A stretch of 64,000 bases of DNA from Sedimentisphaera salicampi (GTDB lineage Bacteria; Planctomycetota; Phycisphaerae; Sedimentisphaerales; Sedimentisphaeraceae), in the NCBI RefSeq assembly GCF_002117005.1, contig NZ_CP021023.1, positions 1,178,001-1,242,000 of the forward strand, in the 5' to 3' direction. A program made the position numbers and the translations under genes. Positions within the stretch are counted from its first letter, which is position 1; each line of letters opens with the position of its first letter. Positions 1 through 10,259 of this stretch are shown in pieces. Under the pieces are notes generated by a model, which saw only the letters and a list, made by a program, of their open reading frames with translations, was not told the origin of the DNA and ran no database searches.

Positions 1-741
1 CTGGATGATAACGGAAGAAAAACAGTTTGCATCTCCTCGCAGGCCGGCTGCAGAATGGGCTGCGGATTCTGCGCTACAGCAGGAATAGGCTTTATAAGGA
101 ATCTGTCTTCAGGGGAAATAGCTGAGCAGGTTTACGCCGCAAAAAGAAGCGCTGAGAAAATCAGCAATGTGGTATTTATGGGTATGGGCGAGCCGTTCGA
201 TAATTACGAAAATGCAGTGAACGCCGCCATAATTCTCAACGACAGCAAAGGGCTTGGCCTCGGAGCAAGGCATATAACATTAAGCACCTGCGGGCTAATC
301 GACAGAATCGAAGATTTTACCCAATTGGACAAACAGTTCAGACTCGCTGTAAGCATACATGCAGGATATGAGGAAACAAGAAACAAGCTGATGCCAATAA
401 ACAAATCCAACCCGCTTGCCAAACTCTTTGCTGCTGTAGAAAACTACTGCCGGAAAACAGGGCGAAGGGTAACGCTTGAATACTGCCTCATCGACGGCAT
501 AAACGACAGCAGAGAGGAAGCAGTTAAATTTGCCCAATCAGCCCAGCGGCTCAAATGCAACGTAAATCTCATAGAATTCAATCCCGCTGGAAGCCTGAGG
601 TTCTCAGCACCGAAAAAGGGAAAAACAAACGCATTTGCAGATATCCTTCGCGAGAACGGCATTGAAACCCATATTCGTTACCGCAGAGGCAGGAATATCA
701 AGGCCGCCTGCGGACAGCTCGGCGCAGAATGGGAAAAATAG
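1..741 (+). CDS. rlmN: RlmN-type 23S rRNA/tRNA adenine-C2 methyltransferase (5' end missing)
   Basis: Radical SAM enzyme that methylates C2 of an adenine in 23S rRNA (A2503) and often tRNA. The frame is open from base 1, so the N-terminal third lies outside the window. Visible from the start are the QAGC segment and the radical-SAM cysteine motif CRMGCGFC (CxxxCxxC, bases 52-75), then VVFMGMGEP, STCGL, and the late ACGQL segment whose Cys corresponds to the methyl-carrying cysteine of the family. An ATG at base 55 lies inside the cluster motif and is not the start. The gene is followed by a 100-base gap before the PstS gene. Family assignment is firm; RlmN rather than the Cfr subgroup is inferred from family frequency. 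Confidence 0.9.
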   Translation: MDDNGRKTVCISSQAGCRMGCGFCATAGIGFIRNLSSGEIAEQVYAAKRSAEKISNVVFMGMGEPFDNYENAVNAAIILNDSKGLGLGARHITLSTCGLIDRIEDFTQLDKQFRLAVSIHAGYEETRNKLMPINKSNPLAKLFAAVENYCRKTGRRVTLEYCLIDGINDSREEAVKFAQSAQRLKCNVNLIEFNPAGSLRFSAPKKGKTNAFADILRENGIETHIRYRRGRNIKAACGQLGAEWEK

Positions 742-850
742 ACTGCTAAAATAATTCTAATATCTTGCTAACATTTCTCTAACAATATTTGAAATAATCT
801 CAAACAAAGTAATTTTTTAAGCAGCAAACAAGAAACAAGAAAGGATATTT

Positions 851-1666
851 ATGAAAAAAACAGCATTACTCACTGCACTGCTGGCTTGCGCTGCAGTTTT
901 GCCGGCTAAAACCCTCCACATTGACGGATCAACTACCGTAGGCCCTATCGGGGATGCATTTGCAGAATTTTTCCAAACCGTACTTCATCCTGAGATGAAA
1001 ATCACTGTTAAAAAAACAGGCTCGGGCGACGGGGCCGCTTCTCTTTCAGAGAACCGCTGCGATATCGCAATGACAAGCCGGTTTTTGAAAGAAAAAGAAT
1101 TCAAGAAATCTATATCTAACGATGTCTACCCGGTTGCTCACGTAATAGCTATGGATGGAGTGTGCGTTGTAGTGCACCCTTCAAATCCCGTAAGCAAGCT
1201 CAGCAGCGAAAAGATAAGGGATATATATACTGGCAAAATAAAAAACTGGAGCCAGCTTGGCGGCCCGGACAGAGAAATTATCGCTATAAGCCGAGACACC
1301 TCTTCAGGCACTTACGAAACCTTCGACGGTATGGTAATGGAAGGCGAGAAGATGGCTGCCTCAGTAGAATATGTTAATTCAAATCCTCAGGCTCACGCAA
1401 GGGTTAAAACCACTCCAGGGGCAGTAGGCTATGTAGGCCTTGGGTTCGTTGATAAATACGTTCGTTCAGTGGATGTTGACGGGATAGAGCCCACAAGAAG
1501 GACAATCTCCAAAGGTATTTACCCGATCAGCAGGGCGCTGTTTTTCTTTACAAATAAGTACCCCCAGCCGGGGAGCCTTGTACATGAATTCTGCACATTC
1601 TACCTCACAGAGGACGGGCAGGAAATAATCGAATCAAAGGGTTTTGTACCCGTTACAGATTACTAA
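851..1666 (+). CDS. PstS-family phosphate ABC transporter substrate-binding protein
   Basis: Periplasmic phosphate-binding protein, 271 residues. It has a Sec signal peptide (MKKTALLTALLACAAVLPAKT), the ligand loop DGSTTVGPI near residue 26, TGSGDGAASL near residue 56, an NPVSKLSSEKIRDIYTGKIKNW segment split over residues 116-137, and RDTSSGTYETF near residue 151, all typical of PBP-like-2 PstS proteins. The start is set by AAAGGA six bases upstream of the ATG. No pstC, pstA or pstB follows, so it is an orphan here. A strong terminator lies 15 bases after the stop. Confidence 0.88.
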   Translation: MKKTALLTALLACAAVLPAKTLHIDGSTTVGPIGDAFAEFFQTVLHPEMKITVKKTGSGDGAASLSENRCDIAMTSRFLKEKEFKKSISNDVYPVAHVIAMDGVCVVVHPSNPVSKLSSEKIRDIYTGKIKNWSQLGGPDREIIAISRDTSSGTYETFDGMVMEGEKMAASVEYVNSNPQAHARVKTTPGAVGYVGLGFVDKYVRSVDVDGIEPTRRTISKGIYPISRALFFFTNKYPQPGSLVHEFCTFYLTEDGQEIIESKGFVPVTDY

Positions 1667-1681
1667 AATAAAGCTTCTGAC

Positions 1682-1708
1682 AAGGGGGCAGAGAAGCCCC
1701 CTTTTTTT
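1682..1708 (+). terminator. Rho-independent terminator after the PstS gene
   Basis: Eight-base-pair stem AAGGGGGC/GCCCCCTT with a six-base loop, followed directly by a run of T. It lies 15 bases past the pstS-like stop codon. Confidence 0.85.
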
Positions 1709-1773
1709 ATGCGCCGATATTTCATCCATGCAAGGCGGTTGTAAGATTGTAAATGCAAAGTATAATATCGGTT

Positions 1774-2502
1774 ATGTTTACTGAAGGTTATATACATTCT
1801 ATACAGTCTATGGGTACACTCGACGGGCCGGGTACGAGATGCGTGGTATTTCTTCAGGGCTGCAGCAAACGCTGCATCTACTGCCACAATCCCGATTCAT
1901 GGAAAATGAATGCAGGGGAAAAGACCAAAAGCTCTGAGATAATCAAGCTCGTAGAGAGATACCGCCCCTACTACGGCGAGAAAGGCGGGATCACTCTGTC
2001 CGGAGGTGAACCTCTGCTTCAGCCCCAATTCGCTGCTGAAATCTTCGAGATGTGCAGGGAAAGAGGGATTCACACAGCTTTAGATACGGCAGGTGCGAGG
2101 CCGGACGAGAAGACAGAAAAAGTGCTCAGTTTCACCGACCTTGTTCTGCTGGATATAAAGCACTGCAGAGACGAAAAATTCAGGGAAATAACAGGCGAAG
2201 GGCCTGAAGAGATGTTTGAATTCCTTGACTACATCACAAAAGCCGGCATAGAGATGTGGGTAAGGCAGGTGATTGTCCCTGAAATCAACGATTCGCAGGA
2301 AGATATGAAACAGCTTGCCGACCTTTTAGAGGGCAGAGATAATCTGAAAAAGCTGGAACTGCTGCCTTATCACAGTATGGGCAGAGAAAAATGGGAAAAA
2401 TTAGGCTTAGACTACCCGCTTGAAAACACAAAACCGCTTGAAAAATCTGAGATTGCAGGTTTAATTGATTTTCTGCGCGGCAAAAACCTGCCGGCCTGCT
2501 GA
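1774..2502 (+). CDS. pflA: Pyruvate formate-lyase activating enzyme-like radical SAM protein
   Basis: Glycyl-radical-enzyme activase that would generate the glycyl radical on pyruvate formate-lyase or a relative. It shows IHSIQSMGTLDGPGTR at the N-terminus, the cluster motif CSKRCIYC (CxxxCxxC) and YCHNPDSW directly after, then the SGGEPLLQ SAM-binding motif. The length (242 residues) fits short-form PflA without the extra ferredoxin insert. I start at the ATG at 1774 because the protein then begins as family members do; an in-frame ATG at 1753 adds seven residues and neither has a clear ribosome-binding site. No formate-lyase gene is in the window. Confidence 0.85.
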   Translation: MFTEGYIHSIQSMGTLDGPGTRCVVFLQGCSKRCIYCHNPDSWKMNAGEKTKSSEIIKLVERYRPYYGEKGGITLSGGEPLLQPQFAAEIFEMCRERGIHTALDTAGARPDEKTEKVLSFTDLVLLDIKHCRDEKFREITGEGPEEMFEFLDYITKAGIEMWVRQVIVPEINDSQEDMKQLADLLEGRDNLKKLELLPYHSMGREKWEKLGLDYPLENTKPLEKSEIAGLIDFLRGKNLPAC

Positions 2503-2612
2503 TAAAGAGAGAAGCTGTGAACTGTAAAAATCAAAAAAATCTTGGAACGCAGGAAAAATGAAACTATACTGTAGCTGCGTTTGGACACTGCTTGTAAAGG
2601 TAATAAATTAGT

Positions 2613-5600
2613 ATGCCGCAATTGTTTTGGCATAAAAACTTAGAATTCTTCTTTGATTTCGGGAATCTGCCCAGGCATTCCTTTGGCGTATTGGGGCTGT
2701 CTTTCGAAAGAGATGCTCTATTGGTTTTTGCCGTTGCGGCGGTTATGCTTATTGCCGGGTTTCTGGCTGCCCTTTTTTTCTTTAGGCTGAAGAAAAACAA
2801 CGAACACCATACATATTCAGAAGCCGTGAAAAAGGGCGATAATATTTTTATTCTTTGGCGTCCAGTCCGCAATAACCTTGGGATAATAGAAGATTTCGAA
2901 ATTTCAGAGCTCAACAATTTTACCAGCAAGCTTTTGGCCGGCAAAGAGAATGCCCCCCAGATTGCTCTAAGAGAGCACAACGAGCTGCGTGAATTGATTT
3001 TTGAAAGTTTAGTGGAGACAGTTGAAAACAAACGTGAATTCAAGAGCTCTTACAGACTTGAAAATTTGAATAAATTCCTGAGCCTCTGCACCTTCAGAAC
3101 GCAGGAGGGCAATGCTGTGAGCATCGGTTCAGACCAGACCGAAGCGTTTAACGCAAAACGGGAAAAGCTGAAAGACGTAAAGCAGATTGAGTTTATATGC
3201 CAGCTCTCTCAGATGCTTGCCGCTGCAGGCACAGAAAACTACCGAGATGTTATCAGCGAGGTGCTCAGAAAGGTAACTGAATACGCCGGCTTCGAGAGAG
3301 GAATGCTTTTCCTCTTGGATAAATCCGGAGAGAGCTTCAGCGCCGAATACCAGTGGGCAGTACCAAAGGGGGAAGTTGAGCTTGATGATTTCAGGAACGT
3401 GCCGACAGAAAGCATCCCGATGTTTGCGGAGGTTTTGAAGGAAAAGGGCTCTATATTCATACGTTCACTGGATGATATTTCCGAAGAATCAGTAGGCGAG
3501 AGAACTTTCCTCAAGAAAAAGCTCGCTGAATCATCGTTGTTTACAGGCGTCTTCGAAAACAAAGAACTCGCCGGCTTTATTACTCTGGACAGTATAAACT
3601 ACCCGCCCCAGTTCAATGAAAATCTGCTTCGCGTTCTCAGGGTTACCGGCGAGGTGCTTAACAACACAGTAAAACGAATCAGCGCCACTTTCAGGCAGTT
3701 CTCTGAGGAAAACCGCTTTAAGAAGCTCTTCCAGAATATGCCCTCGGGCTTCGCCCTATACCGGGCAGAATACAATGATGGAGAATTTGAAGACTTTTAC
3801 CTTACCGAATCCAACCAGCAGTTTGACAACTTGTGCAGCAGGGCTGTTTACAAAGACAGCAGGATTGGACTTCTCTGCCCCGAAGAACGGGACTGGCTTG
3901 ATAATTACAGAAAAGCTGCGGAAGAAGGCTCAAAGATATTTTTTGAGGCATTTTCCGAAACCTCAAACAGATATTTTGAGATAATAGCCGCAAGCCCAGA
4001 AGAGGGCTTCCTTGCAACGATTGTATCGGACAGGACTGAAAAGATACGTTCTAAAAATGAGCTTGAAACGAGAATAGAATTCGAGGAATCCCTCTCCGAT
4101 TCGCTTGAAAATATCGCAAAGCTCAACAACGACAACATCGAATATATGCTCAAGGATCTCTTCCGATCGTTATGCTCCTATTCCGGAGCAGACCGCTGCA
4201 TACTTGAATACAGAAACACCGGCGAGCTCTTCTCAGACCTGTACAGCTATGAACACGTGCACAATCAGCTTACTCTCAGCTCGACAAACTTCGTGGAAAT
4301 GCCGGAAAGCCTTACCGCCAAGTTTGAAGATAACATTATCAATCTGCAGAATGCCTCTCTAAACAATCAGGAACGAGAATACCTGAGCAAATTCTGCGAG
4401 ACAAATACTGAAAACTCATTATGTTTCCGCAGCCTTATAGGCTCGAGCCTCTGCACGATAGTTCTTTCCAAAAATGACAGCTCGCTTTGGGGAGAAAACT
4501 GCGAGAGGATGATGAAGATATGTTCCGAGCCTCTCGTAAATGCATTGGTGAGGATTTATGCTGAAGACAGCATCAAGCAAAATGAAGAATTTTTCCGTGA
4601 GATCTTTGAGCAGGCCCCTGCGGGAATCTTAATGCTGAATTATGACAGGGAAATCCTTTCTGCAAACAGAAACTGCCTGTCGATTCTGGAAATCGAGAGC
4701 GAAGAAGAAATCAAGGGCACTTTTTTTGAAAAGTATATCACCATTCCCGAGGGCAAGCTGGAGGATATAAGAAACCATAAAGAAACCGAATTCCTCACGA
4801 AAATACAACCCGAAGAGGAAGATGCTGATGAATCAGAAGAACTCGTAAAAACTCTCAAGATAAGGGTTACTCCGCAAAAAAATGCCTCAGAAAGTGTTTT
4901 AAAACGGGCATATATCGTTATAATAGATGACATAACGGAATCTATTAAGGATCGGGAAAGGATTGAGCAGGCTAATATCGAATTGCGTCAGTCAAATGAA
5001 GATCTGAAGCAGTTTGCGTATGTAACCTCGCACGACCTTCAGGAGCCTGTGAGAACGATCACCTGCTACCTCGACCTGTTAGACTCCGAACTGGAAGAGA
5101 AAAACGTAAACGGTGAAGCGAAAGAATACTTGAAATACGCAAGAAACGGCAGCCTCAAGATTTACAGCGTGATAAATGATCTCTTGCAGTTTTCAAAGGC
5201 CGGCTTCAAAGAACTCAAGCTTGAGCAGGCTGATTTGGGCGAGCTTGCTGAAGAGGCAGCAGGAGACCTTAAGGGTCTTATCGATGAAACCGAAGCAGAA
5301 ATCAGCATTGGCGAACTGCCAACATTGAGATGCGACAAAGTGCAGATATACAGGGTGTTTATGAACCTGATAAGCAATGCTGTGCGGTTTAACAAAAAGG
5401 GCGAGAAGCCGAAGGTGGAAATTTATGCCGAATGTATTGATGGAATATGGCGGATTTGCGTTAAGGATAACGGCATAGGCATAGAGGAAAGTATGCGTAA
5501 AGAGATCTTTACTATTTTCAAAAGACTGCACGAGAAACCCGACGCCCGCGGAACGGGTGTGGGGCTGGCTATCTGCAAAAAAATAATTGAAAGACATCAG

Positions 5601-5666
5601 GGCGCTGTCTGGGTTGAATCTGAATTAGGCAAGGGGTCAACGTTTTGTTTTACTTTCCCAAGCTGA
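2613..5666 (+). CDS. Sensor histidine kinase with TM segment, GAF and PAS domains
   Basis: 1017 residues. One membrane segment near residues 35-57, then a long sensory region that reads as GAF-like (about 190-350), PAS-like (about 370-480), a second GAF-like (about 490-650) and a second PAS-like block (about 660-775). The kinase module has the phosphoacceptor in SHDLQEPVR (His807), N-box NLISNAV (about 918), G1 DNGIGIEES (about 952) and G2 GTGVGLAIC. This is the phytochrome-like HisKA subgroup. No receiver domain is present and no response regulator is nearby, so the partner is unknown. It directly precedes a second kinase with a near-identical catalytic core, which suggests duplication. Confidence 0.85.
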   Translation: MPQLFWHKNLEFFFDFGNLPRHSFGVLGLSFERDALLVFAVAAVMLIAGFLAALFFFRLKKNNEHHTYSEAVKKGDNIFILWRPVRNNLGIIEDFEISELNNFTSKLLAGKENAPQIALREHNELRELIFESLVETVENKREFKSSYRLENLNKFLSLCTFRTQEGNAVSIGSDQTEAFNAKREKLKDVKQIEFICQLSQMLAAAGTENYRDVISEVLRKVTEYAGFERGMLFLLDKSGESFSAEYQWAVPKGEVELDDFRNVPTESIPMFAEVLKEKGSIFIRSLDDISEESVGERTFLKKKLAESSLFTGVFENKELAGFITLDSINYPPQFNENLLRVLRVTGEVLNNTVKRISATFRQFSEENRFKKLFQNMPSGFALYRAEYNDGEFEDFYLTESNQQFDNLCSRAVYKDSRIGLLCPEERDWLDNYRKAAEEGSKIFFEAFSETSNRYFEIIAASPEEGFLATIVSDRTEKIRSKNELETRIEFEESLSDSLENIAKLNNDNIEYMLKDLFRSLCSYSGADRCILEYRNTGELFSDLYSYEHVHNQLTLSSTNFVEMPESLTAKFEDNIINLQNASLNNQEREYLSKFCETNTENSLCFRSLIGSSLCTIVLSKNDSSLWGENCERMMKICSEPLVNALVRIYAEDSIKQNEEFFREIFEQAPAGILMLNYDREILSANRNCLSILEIESEEEIKGTFFEKYITIPEGKLEDIRNHKETEFLTKIQPEEEDADESEELVKTLKIRVTPQKNASESVLKRAYIVIIDDITESIKDRERIEQANIELRQSNEDLKQFAYVTSHDLQEPVRTITCYLDLLDSELEEKNVNGEAKEYLKYARNGSLKIYSVINDLLQFSKAGFKELKLEQADLGELAEEAAGDLKGLIDETEAEISIGELPTLRCDKVQIYRVFMNLISNAVRFNKKGEKPKVEIYAECIDGIWRICVKDNGIGIEESMRKEIFTIFKRLHEKPDARGTGVGLAICKKIIERHQGAVWVESELGKGSTFCFTFPS

Positions 5667-5668
5667 AA

Positions 5669-7846
5669 ATGACAGCAAAATTCTTAATTCTGATTACTGT
5701 ATTGCTTTCTGCTTCAGTGCTGCAGGCAGATAATGTTTTGGTGATACAGTCTTATTCCCCGGATTACGAGTGGACAAAGCAAATTCAGCAGGGTATCACC
5801 GAAGAAATCAGAAAATCCTGCCCTGAAACACACATTTATTCTGAATATATTGATGCCAAAAGAGTTAGTTCAGAGAAATATTTCTCTGAGTTCTTCGAAA
5901 TGCTCAATACAAAGTATCAGTATGTTAGCGATATAGACCTGATCATAACCTGCGATAATGCAGCCTACGCGCTTCTGAAAAAGAACGACGAGACATTCTA
6001 CCCTGCCACAGGCCTTATAGCCTGCGGAATAAACTGGAATCAAACCAATCTGCTGGAAAACTGGAACAGACCCGTCAGGGTGTTTACAGAGCATCCTATG
6101 GTGATCGAAACTGTTGAGGTAGTACAGGAGCTCTTCCCAAAACGAAAGCTTGCCTTCTTATGCGAAGACAACACCATTTCCGGAAGGGTGTCAATTGAGC
6201 TGTTTGAAAAGCACAGGGCAGAATTCCCAAAAGATTTGGAAATAAAATACTTTACCAACGGGACGCTCAAGCAGATCAGCGAAAAACTCAAGAAAAACAG
6301 AGATGAGTATGCAATACTTCTGATGAACTATCAGAGGGATGATGAAGGGATTTACTACCAGACAGAAAAAGTAGTAGAGATTATCTCAAGGCTCAATATT
6401 CCTGCATTCGTTTTGAACTACACATATATGGGCGGAGCAATCATCGGCGGCTATCCCACCGAGCCGTTTCAGGAAGGGGCTATAGCGGGAAAATTCGCAG
6501 GGAGAGTGCTGAACGGGAAGGCTGCCCTTGCCGGACAGTCGGTTGTTGACAGCCCACATAACAAACTCCATATAAACCTTGACAACCTCCAGAAATTCGG
6601 GAAAGACTGCGACGCAATAAAACACCGCGACCCTGTGGTCTCAAAGAAACCGCTTACAGCAGAAAGCCTGATAAATATTATAGGCTGGTATTCACTTGTT
6701 ACACTGCTTCTTGTTGTTATTATAGCAATCCTTGTGATCAACTTTACGAAAAGACGCAAAGCCGAAAAAAAACTTCATTCAGCAAACAGATACCTTGATA
6801 CCCTTGTTAGAAATGTTCCCGGCGCAATAATTCGCTGCGACAAAGAGTTTAAGTGCATTGACTACAATGAATACGCAGCCGAGCTGCTGGGTTTCGGAAA
6901 AAAAGAAAAGCTTAACGGCAAACACTTCTGCGAGGTTACAGCCGCTATAAACTTAACAGATGCCTTTGATTCGATTAAAAAAGCAATCGATTCTGGCAAG
7001 GAATTCCGTGAGATATTCCAGTTTCCCGGAAGCAGCAGATACTACGATATCAGGGTAACTCAGCTCAGCAGCGAAGAAAGCTCGGAAACTGAAATTCTAT
7101 GCTTTATATACGACATCTCACGGGAAGTTAAAATGCGTCTTGAAATCGAGGAGAAAAAGCAGGAGCTTGAAAGGTCAAACAGCGACCTCGAACAATTCGC
7201 CTACATAGCATCTCACGATTTGCAGGAGCCGGTGCGTATGGTTACCTGCTATTTAGACCTGCTCGAATCTGAGCTGGATTCTTCCAGTCAGGAAATCTGG
7301 AAATACATCAAATATGCAAAGGACGGTTCCGAGAGGATAAACTCCCTGATAAAAGATCTTCTGAGCTATTCACGCGCAGGCTCTAATGAATACGAATTCA
7401 AGGCTTGGAATCTCACTGAAATAGTGGAGGAATCAAGAAACAGCCTCAACCCGAGAATAGATGAGCTGGAGGCAAAAGTAGATATCGAAGAGCTGCCCAT
7501 GATCCGCTGCGACAGAACGCAGATGTACAGGCTCTTCACTAATCTTCTCAGCAACGCACTGAAGTATCACAGAAAGGATGTCTCGCCGGTGGTGATTATA
7601 AGCTCGGAAATGAAAGACACCTACTGGCAGATCAACGTGGCAGATAACGGCCTCGGGATTAGCGAGGAGTACAGGGATAAAATTTTCGAAATATTTAAAC
7701 GCCTCAACTCCCGCTCTGAATACGAGGGTACAGGTATCGGGCTGGCTATATGCAAGAAGATTGTGCAGAAACACGGCGGGAGCATCTGGGTGGAATCCAA
7801 CAGCGAAGGCGGTTCTACATTCTGCTTTACCGTGCCGATAATTTAA
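5669..7846 (+). CDS. Sensor histidine kinase with periplasmic ABC-substrate-binding-like domain
   Basis: About 725 residues. Signal peptide (MTAKFLILITVLLSASVLQA), a periplasmic module of about 300 residues resembling ABC substrate-binding proteins (VLVIQSYSPDYEWTKQ at its start), a membrane helix near residue 345, a PAS-like domain and a HisKA/HATPase core with SHDLQEPVR, NLLSNAL, DNGLGISEE and GTGIGLAIC. An extracytoplasmic ligand is implied. The ATG at 5669 gives a clean signal peptide and follows the upstream kinase stop by two bases. An in-frame TTG at 5645 has AAGGGG eight bases upstream and is a real alternative that would overlap the upstream gene by 22 bases. The two kinases are very likely co-transcribed. 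Confidence 0.85.
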   Translation: MTAKFLILITVLLSASVLQADNVLVIQSYSPDYEWTKQIQQGITEEIRKSCPETHIYSEYIDAKRVSSEKYFSEFFEMLNTKYQYVSDIDLIITCDNAAYALLKKNDETFYPATGLIACGINWNQTNLLENWNRPVRVFTEHPMVIETVEVVQELFPKRKLAFLCEDNTISGRVSIELFEKHRAEFPKDLEIKYFTNGTLKQISEKLKKNRDEYAILLMNYQRDDEGIYYQTEKVVEIISRLNIPAFVLNYTYMGGAIIGGYPTEPFQEGAIAGKFAGRVLNGKAALAGQSVVDSPHNKLHINLDNLQKFGKDCDAIKHRDPVVSKKPLTAESLINIIGWYSLVTLLLVVIIAILVINFTKRRKAEKKLHSANRYLDTLVRNVPGAIIRCDKEFKCIDYNEYAAELLGFGKKEKLNGKHFCEVTAAINLTDAFDSIKKAIDSGKEFREIFQFPGSSRYYDIRVTQLSSEESSETEILCFIYDISREVKMRLEIEEKKQELERSNSDLEQFAYIASHDLQEPVRMVTCYLDLLESELDSSSQEIWKYIKYAKDGSERINSLIKDLLSYSRAGSNEYEFKAWNLTEIVEESRNSLNPRIDELEAKVDIEELPMIRCDRTQMYRLFTNLLSNALKYHRKDVSPVVIISSEMKDTYWQINVADNGLGISEEYRDKIFEIFKRLNSRSEYEGTGIGLAICKKIVQKHGGSIWVESNSEGGSTFCFTVPII

Positions 7847-7858
7847 ACCTGTGTTTTT

Positions 7859-10174
7859 ATGTCCGAGAACAACACACTTTTTGATTTCTCAGAGCAGAGC
7901 CGGCAAGAAGCGCTTGCCGCTGAGGTAGTGTTTGATCACAATCTCGACCGCTCCTTCAGCTATATCGTTCCTGAGGAGCTTGGGGCAATTCAGCCCGGTC
8001 AGCGAGTAAGTGCCCCCTTCGGAAAAGGCAATAAAAAACTCACAGGCTTCTGCATCAGCACAGAAAAAACTTCAAACACGAAGGGGCTAAAAAGGCTCAG
8101 CAAAATAATCGACAGCTCCCCCCTGCTTGCTCACCCGCTTATAGAACTCGCACAGTGGCTTAGCTTATACTACGTGTGCCCTTTGGGGCAGGTGCTCTCA
8201 GCAATGCTGCCGGCAGGTGTTAAGAAGGGGCTGGGCTTCGTTCAAAAACGCTTTATAAAGCTAAACTGCGATAATATTCACGAAGCCGAAGAAATCCAAA
8301 AAAAACTGAAAGAAGGGTCTAAGCAGAAACGTTTAGTAACGATTTTGACAATTAACAACGCCTTTATTTCCGGCGGCGGAATAGAAAGTTCAGAGCTGAT
8401 AAAGGAGGCAGAAACAACCTCGCAAACTCTGAAAAAGCTCTTAGATGCAGGGGCAGCGGTATGCGAGAGGAAGGCAGTTTTGAAAGGCTCTCACGAGCTG
8501 GCTGCTGTGGAAGAGCCGGATATCACGCTCAACAGCTCGCAGGAAGAATCGATCGGTCAGATCAATCAAAAGATTGATCAATCTGCCTTCGGAGTGTTTG
8601 TGCTTCACGGAGTAACAGGCAGCGGGAAAACTGAGGTTTACATCAGGGCTCTTGCAAAAGCAGCGGAAAAGGGCAAGAAGGGAATTATCCTCCTGCCTGA
8701 AATCGCCCTAACAAGCCAGACTATTCTGAGATTCAAGAAGAGGTTCAAGCGGCTCGCTGTCCTGCATTCAGGGCTCACCGAGGCTCAGAGGGCAAGTCAG
8801 TGGCACAAGATAAAGCTTGGCAAAGCGGATGTTGTTATCGGGGCGAGGTCTGCTGTTTTTGCGCCCTGTGATAAGCTCGGAGTGATTATAGTTGACGAGG
8901 AGCACGAATCTTCGTACAAGCAGGACACCGCCCCGCGGTACAATGCACGTGATACTGCGATAAAGCGGGCACAGATAGAAAATGCAGCCTGCATACTCGG
9001 CTCTGCTACGCCCTCGTTTGAATCGTACTTCAACTGCAAAGCCAAAAAGCATTTCAAACTTCTCAAACTCCCGGAGAGGGTTGAGAAAAGGCCTATGCCG
9101 CAGATGCAGGAAGTTGATATGTCCGGCAGGCGAGCTTTTATGTCTGAGTTTATGATTGGCGAGAAGCTCAAAGAGGATATTGAAAATTCCCTGTCCTCGG
9201 GCGAGCAGGCAATTCTGCTCTTAAACCGCAGGGGATACAGCAATTTCATATACTGCCCTGAATGCGCACACACAATCCACTGCAGAAACTGCGATGCAAG
9301 CCTGAAATTTCACCTGTCAGATATGCTCAATGAGAACAGCTCTGAAAAACTCTACAACACCAGCGGTCTTGCATTATGTCATTACTGCGGCAGCAGAACA
9401 CTCGTACCGAAGAACTGCCCTGTTTGCGGCAGGCAGCTGACAATGCGCGGCTCGGGCTCGCAAAAGCTTGAGATGGAGCTGAATGAAAAATTCCCAAAAG
9501 CCAAAATTGCAAGAATAGATACCGATTCTATGAAAGGCAAAGACTACAGAGAACTTATTGAGGCATTTTCCAAACACGAGTACGACATCCTCGCAGGCAC
9601 ACAGATGTTAGCCAAGGGGCTGCACTTTCCAAACGTTACGCTTGTGGGTATTGTAAACGCAGACACTTCGGCAAACTCATCGGATTTCCGCTCCGCCGAG
9701 AAAACCTTCCAGCTTATAAGTCAGGTAGCAGGCAGAACAGGAAGAGGCAGCAAGCCCGGGAAGGTAATCATCCAAACCACTGCACCGGACAGCCCGGCAG
9801 TGAAATTCGCAAAAATGCACGATTACGAAGGCTTTTACAAAAATCAGACCCCTATGAGGGATATGCTCGGTCTGCCTCCTTTCAGAAAACAGGCCCTCGT
9901 GCAGATTCGAAACGAAAAAAAGACAAGAGCGGAGGAAGATGCCGCAAAGGCCTGCGAGACGCTCAGCTCGCTTATCAAAACTGCTCAGCTCGACATAAGG
10001 CTCAAAGGCCCTTTCGAGCCCCCAATAGGCAGAATCGGCCGAGAATTCAGGGTAAACATACTGCTTAACGCAGCAAACCCCGCTGTTATGATGAGCTTTT
10101 TGAGCAAAGCCAGATTTTCAGAGCTCAGCAGGCTTAGCTCTAAACTTTTTTTCGACATAGACCCGCTTTTCTGA
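7859..10174 (+). CDS. priA: Primosomal protein N' (replication restart helicase PriA)
   Basis: 3'-5' DNA helicase that reloads the replisome at stalled forks. 771 residues: an N-terminal 3'-DNA-binding region (AEVVFDHNLDRSFSY, PFGKG), Walker A GVTGSGKTEVY at about residue 251, DEEH box at about 346, GSATPSFES, the zinc region with eight cysteines in CPEC-CRNC-CHYC-CPVC order, and the late helicase motifs LNRRGYS, GTQMLAKG and QVAGRTGRG. It starts 12 bases after the kinase stop, so it may share that transcript, although no functional link is evident. Confidence 0.95.
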   Translation: MSENNTLFDFSEQSRQEALAAEVVFDHNLDRSFSYIVPEELGAIQPGQRVSAPFGKGNKKLTGFCISTEKTSNTKGLKRLSKIIDSSPLLAHPLIELAQWLSLYYVCPLGQVLSAMLPAGVKKGLGFVQKRFIKLNCDNIHEAEEIQKKLKEGSKQKRLVTILTINNAFISGGGIESSELIKEAETTSQTLKKLLDAGAAVCERKAVLKGSHELAAVEEPDITLNSSQEESIGQINQKIDQSAFGVFVLHGVTGSGKTEVYIRALAKAAEKGKKGIILLPEIALTSQTILRFKKRFKRLAVLHSGLTEAQRASQWHKIKLGKADVVIGARSAVFAPCDKLGVIIVDEEHESSYKQDTAPRYNARDTAIKRAQIENAACILGSATPSFESYFNCKAKKHFKLLKLPERVEKRPMPQMQEVDMSGRRAFMSEFMIGEKLKEDIENSLSSGEQAILLLNRRGYSNFIYCPECAHTIHCRNCDASLKFHLSDMLNENSSEKLYNTSGLALCHYCGSRTLVPKNCPVCGRQLTMRGSGSQKLEMELNEKFPKAKIARIDTDSMKGKDYRELIEAFSKHEYDILAGTQMLAKGLHFPNVTLVGIVNADTSANSSDFRSAEKTFQLISQVAGRTGRGSKPGKVIIQTTAPDSPAVKFAKMHDYEGFYKNQTPMRDMLGLPPFRKQALVQIRNEKKTRAEEDAAKACETLSSLIKTAQLDIRLKGPFEPPIGRIGREFRVNILLNAANPAVMMSFLSKARFSELSRLSSKLFFDIDPLF

Positions 10175-10259
10175 AATTTTTTTTCACAAAGTAACATATT
10201 CACTCATATAAGGGTAAAGCCGTTACAAGAGGTTAATTAAAGCAATTTGGGAGCTTTTT

